This document shows positions 18,812-31,373 of a DNA stretch of 64,000 nt, piece by piece. The position numbers were made by a program, and so were the translations under genes. Position 1 is the first letter of the stretch. Every line of letters begins with the position of its first letter. The notes beneath the pieces were generated by a model, which did not search any database, was not told where the DNA came from, and worked only from the letters and a program-made list of their open reading frames with translations. The stretch covers positions 2,294,001 through 2,358,000 of the forward strand of contig JAMXSV010000003.1 in the NCBI GenBank assembly GCA_027559495.1, in the 5' to 3' direction. The DNA comes from Aurifilum marmelostoma. Taxonomy: Eukaryota > Ascomycota > Sordariomycetes > Diaporthales > Cryphonectriaceae.

Positions 18812-21800
18812 ATGAACATGGACATCATGAACACATTACGAATCAAAGAGCGTCACCCTGTCGAGGACGACGTCGAAAACTGGGACGATGACGACTTTCT
18901 AATTGAGGGCGACGATCTCGCTCTTCGAAACCCTTCTGCGCCCGCCAGTGGATCCCACCGCCGTCGTGATAGCCTCTCCTCACACCACTCCTTGCGGTCG
19001 GACCGGGAGTCTGCCCACGGCGAGGAGGCCAGACAGGTCCATCTGCCTGCCGATGACGAAACCTCCACCATGAACGCCATTGCGATCGCTGCCAGCGCTG
19101 GTATCCCCATCCCCCGCACCGTGCCCCCCCTCAGCCCTACAGGGCACCATACGCCGGCTGGGCGGCCGTAAGGTTCAGAGGATCCTTCAGGAGGACTGGA
19201 GCGATGACCTCATGTTCCCCGAGGGTGCCGATGCCCTGCGCATCAGGACCCAGGACCCTACCCGTTTCCCCGACGTCCTGAGACAGGTCAGCAGCGGCTC
19301 CTCCCAGCTGAGCCCGCCCAAACCCTTGCACGCGCAGCAGTCTTCATCACCAGCCGGAGCCGCCTCTGCAGACCCTATAAAGACACCCGCCAGGGTCCTC
19401 GCGCCACCCATCGACCTGGCTAGGTACCGCGACACCGAGGACGACGATGATATGTTTGGCGACGGCACCGAGACCATCAAGGTGTCCAAGACGCGTCAGG
19501 TCCTCAAGCAGCCCCCTCCCCCTCCCCAGGCTCGCCGCCACCCCCTCACCACCGCGCCTCCCGGGCGAGGACGACTTCGAGAAGGACCTGGAGCTGCCCT
19601 CGGACGGCACCCTGAAGCTGTCGGCCCGCAGGGATATCCCCAAGACCCCGCTCAGCGCCACCGACGACTTCGACTGGGGGGAAGGCAGCCTGGGCACCCG
19701 CTACGGGGGTACGAGGAGGGACGGCCGTTCCAACCGGAGCTCCTCCACCTCGGCCTTCAGCCCCAGCATCTCGAGCACCATCACCGCCGAGAGCGAGGAC
19801 GAGGCACAGTTTGACGGCATCGAGATACCCACCGGACCCCTCGACCTGAAGGAGAGGCTGAGGAGACAGCGCCGGAACCGGTCCCCCGAGCACACCATCG
19901 AGGAGGAGCCCGCCCTCCCGACGTCCAAGCTGGCCTCGCAAGACGGCGACGGCGCAGACTTCTTCTCGGGCCTGGATGTCGGCGACGGCTCTGTGTTCGG
20001 CTCGGGCAAGCTCAAGCTCCACACGAACGTGCAGCTGAAGAGCGGCCGGAACACGAGCCCCACCCGCCCCAAGGCGGCCGTCTCGCTCACCTTCACCAAC
20101 AAGCCCCCGCAGAACGTCTCCCGCCTGCCCCGGCCCGCCTCCGGCCACGAGCGGACGCCCACCCAGAGCTCGCTGGAGCCCGTCTTCGAGGGCGGGGGCT
20201 CCATGGCCTCTCGCAGCCTGAGGAGGTCTCAGTCTCGACTCGGGCACATGTCTCAGTCCTCCCAGTCATCTACTGGAAGCAACCCGACGCCCATCACGCC
20301 GTCTGGCCCCGGGGCTTTCTTCCCACCCCCCTCGACACCTCGCAGGCGAGAGGTCGGGAAGCAGACATCAGTCATGTCGCTCAGGCAGGAGCCTACGACT
20401 ACCAACGCCCAGCTGCTGCGGCTCAAGCGGTCACTGCCTGTCATGAAGCCAGCCGTCTCGCCAGGGAAGCCGGCGGCTGCGCGCCCCTCGTCAAGGACCG
20501 ACACTGGCCCGCGGCCTACTTCGGGCCTGCGGCCCAAGACGCCCGTCGATCGAGCCCGTCTCTCTGCGGGAGAAGGCCCCGCGGCACAACAGGCCAGGAA
20601 GCCCTTCCTGCCGGCAGGCACTGCGGCACAGTCCTCCAACGTCAACGCCAGGGCCAGGATGCTGCGCCGTCACGACTCTGACGCGTCCATCGAGATGCGG
20701 GCGGGCCCACGCGCAGTGTCTCGCACGATAGCGAGGTCGCCGAGCCCTAACAAGCAGCGAGACCGCAAGGTGGAGAAGCTGGCGCAGGCAGGGGTCCGCC
20801 AGCCCCTGAGCCTCCCGAAGCGGCCCAGGCACTTTGGAGACGGCCACGAGCTGGATGCGTTCGACGACCTGCCGACGTCTGCAAAGACGGAATCTGAGTT
20901 TGTCAAGCAGCCCAAGCACATCGGCCAGCAGTACCCGACCCAGTTCCGCAACAGGGGCATGCAGCACCTGGCGCCAGGAAGAACAACATCCCCCGCCCCG
21001 TCGCCGCCCCACCAGACACTCCACTCACCGGCGAGGTTCGACGCCCAGCCCCGTTTTGCACGTGACACGGCGTCCAGTAGGATCGCGAGGGAAACAAACC
21101 TTGCGCATCGAGTTCCCTCTTCTGGCCCGCTCGCCCCCCCTCACGTCGCAACGTGTTGCGCAGCTGTCCACGAGGAGCAACCTGCATCCCCTGCACCCGC
21201 CACAAGGCACCATCAGGTCCAAGAAACATCCTCGCAAGCCTCCCCAGCTCAAGCCACACCTCATCTCCAACCTAAACTCAAACAACGAATCCAAAAGTGA
21301 GTTCTCCCGCACTGCTGCCAAACCACACACCACACACCTGATGTTACATCATACTCCCCCTCCCCCCCCCCCCCCTCTGATCTCTATTTCTCAACGCCCC
21401 ATGACTAACAAGGGCACACAGTGGTAAATGGCATGCTTTACAATCCCGAGACATACCAGTGGGAGGGCAATGACAACGCCCTCAGCGCCTTTGAGCTGCC
21501 CACATCGTCACCATCTACCGCCTCCGTGCCGCCCTTTGCGGTGCGCGATAAGGAGAACGCCACCCCGAGACCAGCCCTCATCACCAACATCAGCGCGACC
21601 AAGGGCGTGCAGGTCGTCGGGGGCATGGTCTTTGACCCCCAGAACATGTGCTGGCTCAAGCTGGGTCCCCAGTCCGCCCAGTCAGAGATCACCGATCCCA
21701 TGGACTGCTTCAACGCCCTGGACGACGAGGATGATGTCTTCAAGGACATCCCGGACCTGGAAGACAACACAGCCGACACGACGGAGACGGGGCGCGTCAG

Positions 21801-21987
21801 CGAGGTCAAGGACGACTGGCTCATAGGCGAAGAGTTCGACGTCGGCCCAGAGTTCGTCAGGAGACAGCGCGAGGAGGAGGAGCGGTGGCGGAAGAAGTGT
21901 GAGAGGTGGCTCGGCCTTGGGCAACGTGATCGCGACAACTGGCGATGGCTGATCCGCAGTGTGGTCAACGAGGCCGCAGAACAGTGA
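18812..21987 (+). CDS. byr4: Byr4/Bfa1-like two-component GAP subunit (three +1 frame breaks)
   Basis: Spindle-pole scaffold of the septation/mitotic-exit GTPase-activating complex. Starts MNMDIMNTLRIKE and has VENWDDDDFLIEG, then GTIRRLGGRKVQRI, EDWSDDLMFPEG, FEKDLELPSDGTLKLS, DDFDWGEGSLGTRYGG, DFFSGLDVGDGSVFGSG and, after a 125-bp intron (21297-21421), VNGMLYNPETYQWEGND and GGMVFDPQNMCWLKL. All of these are signature blocks of the family. The reading frame slips +1 three times: at seven C at 19124-19130, in C-rich DNA at about 19512-19560, and at seven C at 21134-21140. Dropping one base at each place gives one continuous 1015-residue protein whose conserved blocks all fall in one frame. 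Sequence error is the simplest reading; a decayed gene is the alternative. GT-AG introns cannot explain the shifts. Confidence 0.85.
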
Positions 21988-23392
21988 CACCTACCCCTCA
22001 CACCGCCATTTCCCCCCCCCCCCCTCTCTCACACACCCTTGCACTGCATTCTCCACCACCTTTTTTTGTTTTCTGCTTCTTATGCCCCCCCCCCCCCCTG
22101 TTTTTCTCTACAAAGTCTAGACGTTTTATTGGTTTTTTTTCTTTTTTTTTCAAACATACCTGTACAACGACGCAAAGACAAAAGTTTACGACATACGAGC
22201 CGGAAGGCATCACCAAAAAAGGCGAAAAGGAGGGGCAAGGGGGAAGGGAGTGGAGTTGATTTTTCCTATCAAGGAGTACGAGCAACAGGACAGCATCCGC
22301 AGTATTAAGACCCTGCACGCTTGAATGGGGACAGAAGACCGAATTTCATGGGGGGCCGTTCTGGATACCTCGAAGGGTAGAACCGTCTGCTGGATCCATG
22401 GGCTGTGGGGACGAAGGGAGAAGCGAGGCTTCAGGGCGGGAGAGTGTCTCACGACAGGGAACGGGAATACAAGGGACTGAATGAATTGACACACAGACGG
22501 GCATTAATTGGGCTCTCAAGTACTAACGACGGAACGACACGAAGATATCATTGATGACAGTTAACGGTGGACTCTTTTTATTTTTACTTCTTCTTTTATC
22601 TCTACTTGTTGTGGCCGGGTCATGTCTGTTGGCACGAGGAGGGGAGCAGCCCGAAGCTGAGGCAAAGGCTGGTGGTGATGAAGGGAGCAGAGTCGAAGCA
22701 GTACGTGAGAGAGTTATGTGGTGAGGTGACCCGGCGAGAGGTGATGTACGATGAATTGCTGCAGCAACAGCAGTGAAGAGAGATTCTCCTGAAACACTTA
22801 AAAAGAAAATGAGAGGGGAGTGAGTGGCAATGATGATGGCATGATGGGCTCTTGTCTGAAACGACGATGATGGATGAAGAAGGATGATATATCACAAACG
22901 ACGACAGTGATGATGACGGCGGGCAACGAATTTCCTTTTGGTGGTTGGTGGTGGCGCTCCCTTGGACTGGTTTTGTCCTTTTTTTTTCCTTTTCTTTCCC
23001 CCCATCCCCCCCCCTGAAATCATCTGCATGGACGTACCGGGGCCCGTCCAATACGGAGACCACGACTTTAGATTAATAAACAATGAAACATGTACAACAC
23101 GACTTTGTCGGACATTTTTGTGCAATGAGAACATGACACTGATTGGTGGGCTGATTGGTAGACGACAGTGAGACAAAGCCCGGTCGGTCACTGATCGCAT
23201 GACGCCCTGGTGATACGAAGTTGGTCCATGCGGAGAGACTGTTAAGATGATAGTTGCTCATGATTAGGTGACTGTGAACAAATGCTTTGATATTTTCCCC
23301 CCCAGTAATACAATACTACTAGTCCCTACTCTTTTTTCCCCCCTCCCCCCTCTATCGAAACATCAGTTTCTCCCACCCGCTCTCTCTGCTCT
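21988..23392. other. Intergenic, convergent 3' flanks
   Basis: No gene seen. Several C-runs (22011-22024, 22085-22098) and T-runs; probably the 3' untranslated regions of the byr4-like and NOP2 genes. Confidence 0.65.
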
Positions 23393-25602
23393 CTACTTGG
23401 ACGCCTTCTTCTTGCCATTCGCCTTTGCCGGCGCGGCGTCCTTCTTGGTCTTGTTGAGCGCCCTGGGATCCAGACCCCGCCTCCTCATGGCGTTCCTCTT
23501 GGCCTTCTCGATATACTGCTCGTCCTCGTCCTCGTCGAACCCGCCAAAGTCATCGGCCTCCTGTGCTGCGGCGGCGGCGGCTTCCTCGTCCACGATGGGC
23601 GTCCTGTCGATGACCTCGTCATCATCATGGCCGCCGGCGTGAGCACCAGCGCGGCCCCGGGCGGCGGCAGACGGCGACGGCGCGGACCTGTCGGCCAGGA
23701 CGGCGTTGGCGGGCGTGGGGCCCGTCTTTTGCAGCTTGGCGACGAAGAAGCCGTCCACGTTGTAGGTGTGGGGGTAGTAGCGGCGGGTGAGCCTGAGCGA
23801 CGGGTGGAACTTTTTGCCGCGGTAGCTGGTGAAGCCCTCGCGGCCAAAGGTGAGGTTGGTCTCGACCAGCTTGACGTTGGGCCGCTTGGCGAGGGCGTAG
23901 GCTACGACCTGCTCGTTTTCTTCCACCGTGACGGAACTGGATAAAGGGTAGGGGCTGTTAGTTTTGGGTTTGAAGATGGGCAGGAAGGTAGGTGGTGAAA
24001 AACGAGAAGGAGTTTTTCTTTTTCCTTTTTCTCTCGGGGGGGGATAGCTTACCAGGTAGAGTAGACAATATAGCCGCCCGTCTTGCTGTGATGATTGACG
24101 GAATCAATGGCGGCCAGCAGGAGTTGCTTCTGCGTGTGGGGCAGCACCATGAAATCCTTCTCCGTCTTGTTCGTCTTGACGCTGGCATCCTTGGCAATGA
24201 CACCCGTTCCGGAACAGGGCGCGTCGAGGAGCACCCTGTCGAACCCGCCGATGGGCTTGGGGAACTCGCGGGCGTCGTAGTTGCACACGACCACGTTCCT
24301 GCAGCCCAGGCGGTGGATGTTGCCCACCAGACCCTTTGCACGGGACTTGCTCATATCGTTGGCAAAGATGCACCCCGTGTTGCGCATCAGGGCCGCCATG
24401 TGTGTGGTCTTTCCACCGGGGGCGGCAGACATGTCGAGCACGCGCTCGTTCTCCTGTGGCGCGAGCGCCATGACGGGCAGGAACGAAGACGCCGCCTGGA
24501 TGATGTACTGGCCGGCCAGGTACTCGGGGGTCGCACCCAGGGGCACGTTGCTCTCGAAGATCTGCAGGCCGACCTTGGACCACTTGCCGACGGGCTCGAG
24601 GGTGACGCCGCGGTTGATGAGGGCGCTGGCGAGGTCTCGGCGGTTCGTGCGGAGGGTGTTGGTGCGGATGACCATGGGACGGGCGCTCTCGTTGGCCTCG
24701 AAGAAGTCGAAGGCCTCGGACGGGCTGAAGAGGTGGTACAGCTTCTCCGCGAGGTATTCCGAGTAGCCGTAGTATGCGCAGATGTCCTTGATCAGCTGGT
24801 TGGTGTACTCGGCTCTTGACCTGCCTTCCTCTGCCAGGTTCGAGAAGTCCTCGAGCACCCGGATGTTCTCCGTTATCCTGTTCCGCAGGAGCTGCAGGTC
24901 CGGAGCCAGCAGGGCCTTCTTCTTGGTCACCGCCTGATCGTCCTCGTCGTCCTCCTCATCAAGCACCTTGGGCTTGTCTCCGCGGATATTCGTCTGCAGG
25001 GCCGTCTCCTCCAGCTCTGCCTGTGCATCGGCAGCTTCTTGTTCCAGCTGCTTGTCCAGTTTCCTCGACAGTCCCTCGATGTTGGCTGCCGTCAGCTTCT
25101 CCTCTCCATCCGAGTCTTCTTCATCCTCAGAGAAGACAAACTCCTCCTTGCGCTGGTCATCTTCCGAATCGTACACCGAGGAGTCGGAGCCGAGGAAATC
25201 GTCTCCCAGCTTCTGTGGCTCGTCGTCGTCCTCTAGGTCTGATAGGCCCTCCTGCTCCAGGTCCGAATCGCCGAATTCCTCGTCGATCTCAATGTCAGAG
25301 TACGACTCTGTCTCCGGGCGGGCCTTCTTGGCCTTCTTCTCAGGCACCGCGGCCTTGACTCTTGTGCCGTTGGTCTTCTTCTGTTGCTTCGCTGCGGAGG
25401 CCTTCGGGCCAGCAGCAGGTGCGGCCTTGTTCTTGGCGCCGTTCGTCTTTGCGTCGTTCTTGGTGTTGGTCTTGCGCTTCTTGGCTGGCAGTTCCTCTGC
25501 AGCGTCGGCTGGCAGGCCCTTCTTGCGTTTGAGTTTGGCAAAGTGATCCTCTGATAATGGCTCAGGAGGACCCTGCTTCTTCATGCGACGACCGGGACCC
25601 AT
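23393..25602 (-). CDS. NOP2: 25S rRNA (cytosine-C5)-methyltransferase NOP2
   Basis: Nucleolar m5C methyltransferase needed for large-subunit assembly. Exons 24053-25602 and 23393-23936; 697 residues from the ATG at 25602. The N-terminus is lysine-rich, then strongly acidic (about 120-260). The Rossmann core has MVIRTNTLRTNRRDLA, ERVLDMSAAPGGKTTHMAAL (SAM-binding motif I), FANDMSKSR and the motif IV cysteine in LLDAPCSGTGV. The 116-bp intron splits the other catalytic cysteine codon: YSTTG-type reading is avoided because TG joins T to give YSTCSVTVEENE (motif VI). The end has LTRRYYPHTYNVDGFFVAKL, as in NOP2/NSUN1, then an acidic segment and a lysine-rich tail (NGKKKASK). Divergent from the GET5-like gene, 433 bp between starts. 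Confidence 0.95.
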
Positions 25603-26035
25603 TTTCTGGAGGGTGAATGGGAAGAGATTAAGTTGTGAGAGTTGTTAATTTTTTGTTTGTCGCAGAGACGAAAGCCGCTGGGAATGAAGGTGGAGAGCGA
25701 ATGTGGAAGGGGAAGAAGGAAAAAAAAAAAGTTAGGCGATAAGATAACGAAGGTACAGTGGGAAGACACCGACTGCTCCAGCGTTGCTGCAAGGTCTGCC
25801 CCCTCGAGCAGCCGCAGGTGGGGGGGTTAGCCCAAGTACATAGTAGTGCATGTCTTGAGTCTGCGCTGCTAAGCTAGTAACTACGTAACAGCCTGCTAAT
25901 CCTAGGCACATACGTTCAAACAACACCACCACCACCTCGTCCTCCCACCGAAGATCACCACCCCCCCTCCCCCCAGCCCTCACTCGTTACGCCGACCTCA
26001 CTTCACACACACACACACACACACACTCATTCAAG
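25603..26035. promoter_or_regulatory. Divergent NOP2/GET5-like promoter region
   Basis: 433 bp between two divergent start codons. Contains a poly-A run (25721-25730), CACCACCACC and C-rich DNA, and a CA repeat (26004-26026) ending 9 bp before the GET5-like ATG. Confidence 0.5.
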
Positions 26036-26551
26036 ATGACAGAGGTCACCTTCGCCAAGTCCTTCCTATCGGCGGTCGGCACCCGTCCGCAGAAGCTCTC
26101 GCCCGACCATGTGGAGGATCCCAAGAACTACCCGGCTCGGCCACCCGTACGCCTCCTCCCCTTTCATATACTTATCTTTCTCTCACGTCCAAGAGAGAAG
26201 AAAGAAAAAAAAAATCACTAGACTAACTAGCCGCTATTCATCCCAGTATATCCTCCCCAAGATGCCCAAGGCCATGAGCAAGCGCGTCCCCCTCGCCCCA
26301 GGCCAGGAGCGCTCCGCCACCGTGCACATCAAGTCCCTCCGCAACCCCCCGCTGGACATCAAGCTCACCTCGCAGCCCCTCAACACGTCCATCCTCGACG
26401 TCAAGACGGCCGTGGCGGAGCAGGCCGGCCTCCAGCCCGACAAGATCAAGGTGCTGCACAGGAAGAAGCCCGTCCCGGACGCAAAGGTGCTCAAGGACCT
26501 GCTGGGCGACGACGAGACGAGCGTCGAGTTCTCGGTCATGGTCATGGGCGG

Positions 26552-26583
<32 letters not shown>

Positions 26584-26786
26584 GTGCTGGTGCGAGCCCA
26601 GGCGCCGGGGCCAAGGTCGAGGAGGCTGCTGGTGCGAACCCGGCGCAGGGCCCAAGCGGAGACGCGGTTTTGCAGACGGATGAGTTCTGGACGGATCTGA
26701 GAGGGTTCTTGTTGCAGAGGATACGAGATGAGAAGATCACCGAGGAGCTGTTTGGTAAATTCTTGCAAAGCTGGGAGTCACGGTAG
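26036..26786 (+). CDS. GET5/MDY2-like ubiquitin-like domain protein
   Basis: Component of the guided entry of tail-anchored proteins pathway (binds Get4 and Sgt2); cytosolic. Exons 26036-26146 and 26247-26786 with a 100-bp intron; 216 residues. The N-terminal Get4-binding segment MTEVTFAKSFLSAV..., DHVEDPKNYPARPPYILPK spans the splice. The ubiquitin-like domain (about 60-130) includes VHIKSLRNPPLDIKL, SILDVKTAVAEQAGLQPDKI and VLHRKKPVPDAKVLKDLL. An alanine/glycine-rich linker (GCT repeat) leads to the C-terminal homodimerisation helix region FWTDLRGFLLQRIRDEK. The whole layout matches fungal Get5 proteins, often annotated as cell-cycle control proteins. Confidence 0.85.
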
Positions 26787-27337
26787 CGTCTTGCAGGCGG
26801 GTCGAGCAGATGCACATAAGATAGCACCATCCCCATCATAGTACATACACGCATGGGCAGGATGAGGTGACATTTTTTTTTTTTTTTAAAAAAAAGAGTC
26901 CCAAGGTTGGACACCCTTACCTCGATATCCGATCCGCAGCAGCTGTATAGGCCTGTATTTACGTAGAGAAAGCCATACGTTCCTCCATATCCAAAGACGC
27001 TGCGGAAGTGGTTTGGACACGTGACAAAACCACAACTGGACAGCTCAGAGTAGTGGGTTTAGGAAGGGGGCCCAACGCCCGATCTGATTGCTAATCTAGG
27101 GCAACCCCGAGATCAAGTATCTCGGGTCGCCGTCCTTGTCTTTTTCTCATTATGGACACAAGAGCAAAGTTGTCCCCCCCCAATGTTGTGATAGGATCTC
27201 TTCTTTCCCGCCCCTCCTCGATCTTGAGTACACGACCCCCGTGATGACATCTCCCTGTGGCACGTTCTCAGACCAGGCCAGCCATCTACTATAATTGCAA
27301 CGCAGCTCTGTGGTGCTCTCATGCGCGCGCTCATAGC
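26787..27337. other. Intergenic, convergent 3' flanks
   Basis: No gene seen; a T16/A8 run near 26872-26894 could form a weak hairpin. Confidence 0.6.
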
Positions 27338-28236
27338 TTAGGCGGCGGCGCCCTTGCTGACCTTGCTCAGGATGGAGTCGTACTCGATGTCATCCTCGTC
27401 GTTGGCCTGGATCTCGACGGCGATACCGCTCAGCGCGCGCTTCAGGGCATCCTTGGACGAGGCGTACACCATCTTGGCCTGGTCAGGAGTTAGCTAGCGT
27501 ACACACCCAGAGGTACAGTGCGATAAGAGTTGGGTTGTGGACTACGAACCTTGATGCCGGCATCATCGGGAGACCAGGCAATGAAGGTCAGCTTGTTGCT
27601 GTGCAGAGGTCAGTCTCGGTCGCGCTCTCTGAGAGGTTTCGGTGCACGGGATGATGCTTACCGCTCGCCCTCGCCGGAAGCCAGGTTGTACTGGAAGTCG
27701 TAGACGGCGTAACGGGGGCCCTTGCTCTCGGCGCCCTGGAGAGAGGTCTGATCAGCACGACACAAGTCACACGAGCATGATAAGAGTGGTTGGGGGGGGG
27801 GGGAGAATGGGTGGGTAGCGTACGGTCTTAGAGACGGTCTTGGCGTTCTGGAGCTTTTGGCGGAAGGCCTCCCAGTCCTTGTTGTCGCTCGCCTCCTCGA
27901 CGACAATCTCCTTAAGGTCGTCGGACAGCTTGAAGATGACATACTTGTGCTTCTTGTTGAGCTTGAGTTCGTTCCAGGCGGTGACGCAGTCCTCGTGGAC
28001 GGTTGCTCTGTATCAGAAAAAAAGAAGGCGCCTGTCAGTTTTGGTTTCCATTTCCTCTTGTGTTTGTCTAATCGTGGTTATTTGTTCGAGCTGGCAGCAG
28101 GATCTCGACGGAGGACGAGGGCTCGATCTAGTAGCTTCGAACGGAACAGGTTTACTAACCCGGATTGCGACTGAAGGAGAGGGATATGTCAATAGACGCC
28201 GGATTTGATCACAGAATGGCTGCAAGGACTTACCAT
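27338..28236 (-). CDS. cof1: Cofilin (actin-depolymerising factor)
   Basis: Binds and severs actin filaments. Six exons: 28234-28236, 28160-28170, 27824-28007, 27662-27735, 27550-27598 and 27338-27478, totalling 153 residues. Exon 1 supplies only the ATG, directly followed by donor GTAAGT. Exon 2 is an 11-nt microexon encoding SQS and part of G. The joined start MSQSGATVHEDC matches the usual M-S-x-S-G start containing the regulatory serine. Downstream are LNKKHKYVIFKLSDD, PRYAVYDFQYN, KLTFIAWSPDDAGIK and KMVYASSKDALKRAL (the actin-binding long helix, split from the previous exon by a 71-bp intron). Frame closure across all five introns supports the model. Confidence 0.94.
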
Positions 28237-29543
28237 CTTGGCGGTTTTGTTCGAGAAAAGAGGCTCGAAATTGGTGGGTTGTAGGTCTGGTTGCTGGGGT
28301 GGGAGGCTGAGATAAAGCTGTTGCGGGTGAGGGGGTCGAGGTCAGCGGGAAAATGCTCCAGGACAAACGGTATGACGTGACAATAGTAGAGACAGAGAGA
28401 AGAGCTTCTCTCCTAGAGGTTCAGGGCTGATGAAGGGAAGAGGGTCATACCAGCAGCTGTGAGGTTCTCCTCGAGGTCGGGATGTGTAGATTGAGCACAA
28501 AAGGTGGATTCTGTTTGTTGGAAAGGTTTGGGGAGGTGGGTTGTTGAAGGATAAAGTGGGAGGGAGTTGCTAAGCAAGTGGGTGTTGAGGTACAGGTGGG
28601 ATCCGGCGACAACACAGGCTGACAAGTTGCTGCCCAGCGGTAAAAGGGGGGGGAGCCATAGTGGGTGTGGAGGCTGTTTTTTGTTTATGGTGGGGCCTTG
28701 TTCCCGTAGGCTTGGGCAACAACAGGCTCCCCAAACGCAAGCCCCTCCTGCCTCCCCCCCCCCCCCTCCTCTCTCCGACCCTATACAGCTCACACCACCA
28801 CGAATCTCCGTCTCGCTCCCTCTCTTGCTCAACATCTTACTCACACTATCTCCCGGCTACGCCAAAGAATTACCGGCATTAGACAAACAGGCAGCCAAAT
28901 TAGGTTCTCAACTTTTCATAAGCCTCCTGAGGCTTTTGCGAAGGCTGAACGACACATGGCCTGTCGCACTGCATACTGAGTTCATACAACCGGACATTCG
29001 ACCGCGTCTGTTAATCGACCTGCAAGACCTTTTTGTGTCGACAATGATTTATTTTTGTAAAACCACGCCGATATTTTCCCCTGTGCACTAAATTTAACAC
29101 CTTCATCACTCGTACATTGCCAGTCAGATAAGCGCTGCCTAAGCCAAGACTCAACGCCTCGCCGACCACGCGCACCTGATACGCAAGTCTCATTGCCACA
29201 CACGACCTCGATGACGACGACCTGTACGTCTTGCAGATAGACAGGCACTATATGGCCGTTCTCCCTTTTCTTCGAGGTTTCGGACTCTTTTGTTTTGATG
29301 TAATTTTCTTGTCAGAAGATGATGGTAATATACAAGCCTTGGGAGATGACTTTTCCCAGGCACCGTAGCCGTGCGGGTATGCAAGGTAGAAGAGAGGAGA
29401 TGGAGTGGGGAGAGACGAGAATACATGACCACCATGGATCCGACCAAAACACCAAAGCCAACGTGCCCAAATAAGACCGTGCCGCTCTAAAAATAAACAA
29501 CTTTTTTCTCTTACTTTTTTCTTTGTTTCTGTCATGACATTCC
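28237..29543. other. Intergenic: cofilin promoter and HSP60 3' flank
   Basis: No gene supported. About 28240-28850 is probably cofilin promoter and leader; 13 Cs run near 28756-28768. Short frames on both strands lack family features. Confidence 0.6.
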
Positions 29544-31373
29544 CTACATTAGACCTCCCATTCCACCCATACCTCCTCCCATTCCGCCAGCAGGCATCGC
29601 GGGCTTATCCTCGGGTGCCTCCACAATCGCCACCTCAGTAGTGCCAAGCAGGGAGGCAACACCGCTGGCGTCAATGAGACCGGTCCGGACAACCTTGAAG
29701 GGGTCGAGGATACCCGCCGCGATCATGTCCACGTACTCGCCCTTGGCGCTGTCGAAGCCCTTGTTGAACTCCTTGCCGAAGTCGTCAGTCAGCTTGCCGA
29801 CGACGACCGAGCCCTCCAGGCCGGCGTTCTCGACGATCGTCCGGGCAGGCCTGGTGATGGCGTTCTTGACGATGCTGACACCGAGCTGCTGGTCGAAGTT
29901 GGCAGGCTTGACGCCGGCCAGGGCCTGGCTGGAGGCCTTCAGGAGGGCAGTGCCACCACCGGGCAGGATACCCTCCTCGACGGCGGCCCGGGTGGCGTTC
30001 AGGGCATCCACGAAGCGGTCCTTCTTCTCGCCGACCTCGACCTCGGAGGAGCCGCCGACCTTGATGACGGCAACACCTCCGGAGAGCTTGGCGAGACGCT
30101 CCTGGAGCTTCTCCTTCTCGTAGTCCGAGGTGGTGGGGTCGGCCATGACGCCACGGATCTGCTCGCACCGCTGCGCGATGGAGTCCTTGGAGCCCTCGCC
30201 GTTGAGGATGATGGTGTCCTCCTTGGTGATGGTGATGGAGCCGGTGGAGCCGAGCAGGTCGGCGGTGGCCTTCTCCAGCTTGACGTCGAGCTCGTCAGTG
30301 AAGACGGTGCCGTTGGTCAGGACAGCAATGTCGCCCAGGATGGACTTGCGGTTGTCACCAAAGCCGGGGGCCTTGACGGCGGCCACCTGGAGCTGGCCAC
30401 GGAGCTTGTTCAGGATGCAGACGGCCAGAGCCTCACCATCGATGTCCTCAGCAATGATGACGAGGGGTCGGCGGGACTGGGTCGAGATCTCGAGGGCGGG
30501 GATGATGTCCTGGACGGCAGAGATCTTCTTCTCGGAGAGCAGGATGAGAGGGTTCTCAAACTCGACCTTCTGAGCCTTGGCGTCGGTGATGAAGTAAGGG
30601 GAGATGAAGCCGCGGTCGAAGCGCATGCCCTCGGTGACCTCGAGCTCGTCGTTCAGGGTCTTGCCCTCCTTGCAGGTGATCACACCCTCCTTGCCGACCT
30701 TCTCCATGGCGTTGGCAATCAGCTTGCCGATGTGGGTATCACCGTTGGCGCTGATGGTGGCCACCTGCGCGATCTCCTCGCTCGTGGTAATGTCCCTCTT
30801 GTTCTTTTGCAGGAACTCAACGACGGCGTCGACAGCGGCCTGGATACCACGGCGCAGGTCCATGGGGTTGCAGCCGGCAGCAACGTTCTTGACGGTCTCG
30901 GAGAAGATGGCGCGGGCGAGGACGGTTGCGGTGGTAGTACCGTCACCAGCAACCTCGTTGGTCTTGGAGGCGACGTCCTGGAGCAGTCTGGCGCCGAGGT
31001 TCTCGAACTTGTCCTTGAGGGAAACGGCACGGGCGACGGTCACACCATCTGCAGGAGCTGAAGTTAGCACGAGGCGTGATCTTGATACAAGAAGAGAAGA
31101 AGTCTATTGGAGTGGCGCACCCTTTGTGATCTTGGGAGAGCCATAGCTGGACTCGATCAGGACGTTGCGGCCCTTGGGACCGAGGGTAGTGGCAACGGCC
31201 TTTGCGAGGGTGTCGACACCAGACAGAAGAGCAGCACGGCCCTCAACGCCGAACTTGAGCTCCTTGTGAGCGAAACGGAGCTGCTGAGAGAGAGCGCCGT
31301 TGGACCGGAATCTGGAAGCGACAGAAGGAGACAGGGCCGAGGCCGCAGTCCGGCTGGTCAATGCTCGCTGCAT
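29544..31373 (-). CDS. hsp60: Mitochondrial chaperonin HSP60
   Basis: Matrix chaperonin. Exons 31121-31373 and 29544-31048 with a 72-bp intron; 585 residues. The N-terminus MQRALTSRTAASALSP...RFAHKELKFG is a typical Arg/Ser/Ala-rich matrix-targeting sequence. Conserved blocks: VATTLGPKGRNVLIES, KITK-DGVTVARA across the splice, NEVAGDGTTTATVLARAI, CNPMDLRRGIQAAVDAV, KVGGSSEVEVGEKKDR and EEGILPGGGTALL. It ends with the GGM repeat tail GGMGGGMGGMGGLM. No clear heat-shock element array was recognised by eye upstream. Confidence 0.97.

Noticed and set aside
19490..19540. 48-bp intron (GTGTCC to CCCCAG) to explain the second byr4 frame change
   Set aside because: Length is a multiple of three, so it cannot change the frame; the donor is also poor.
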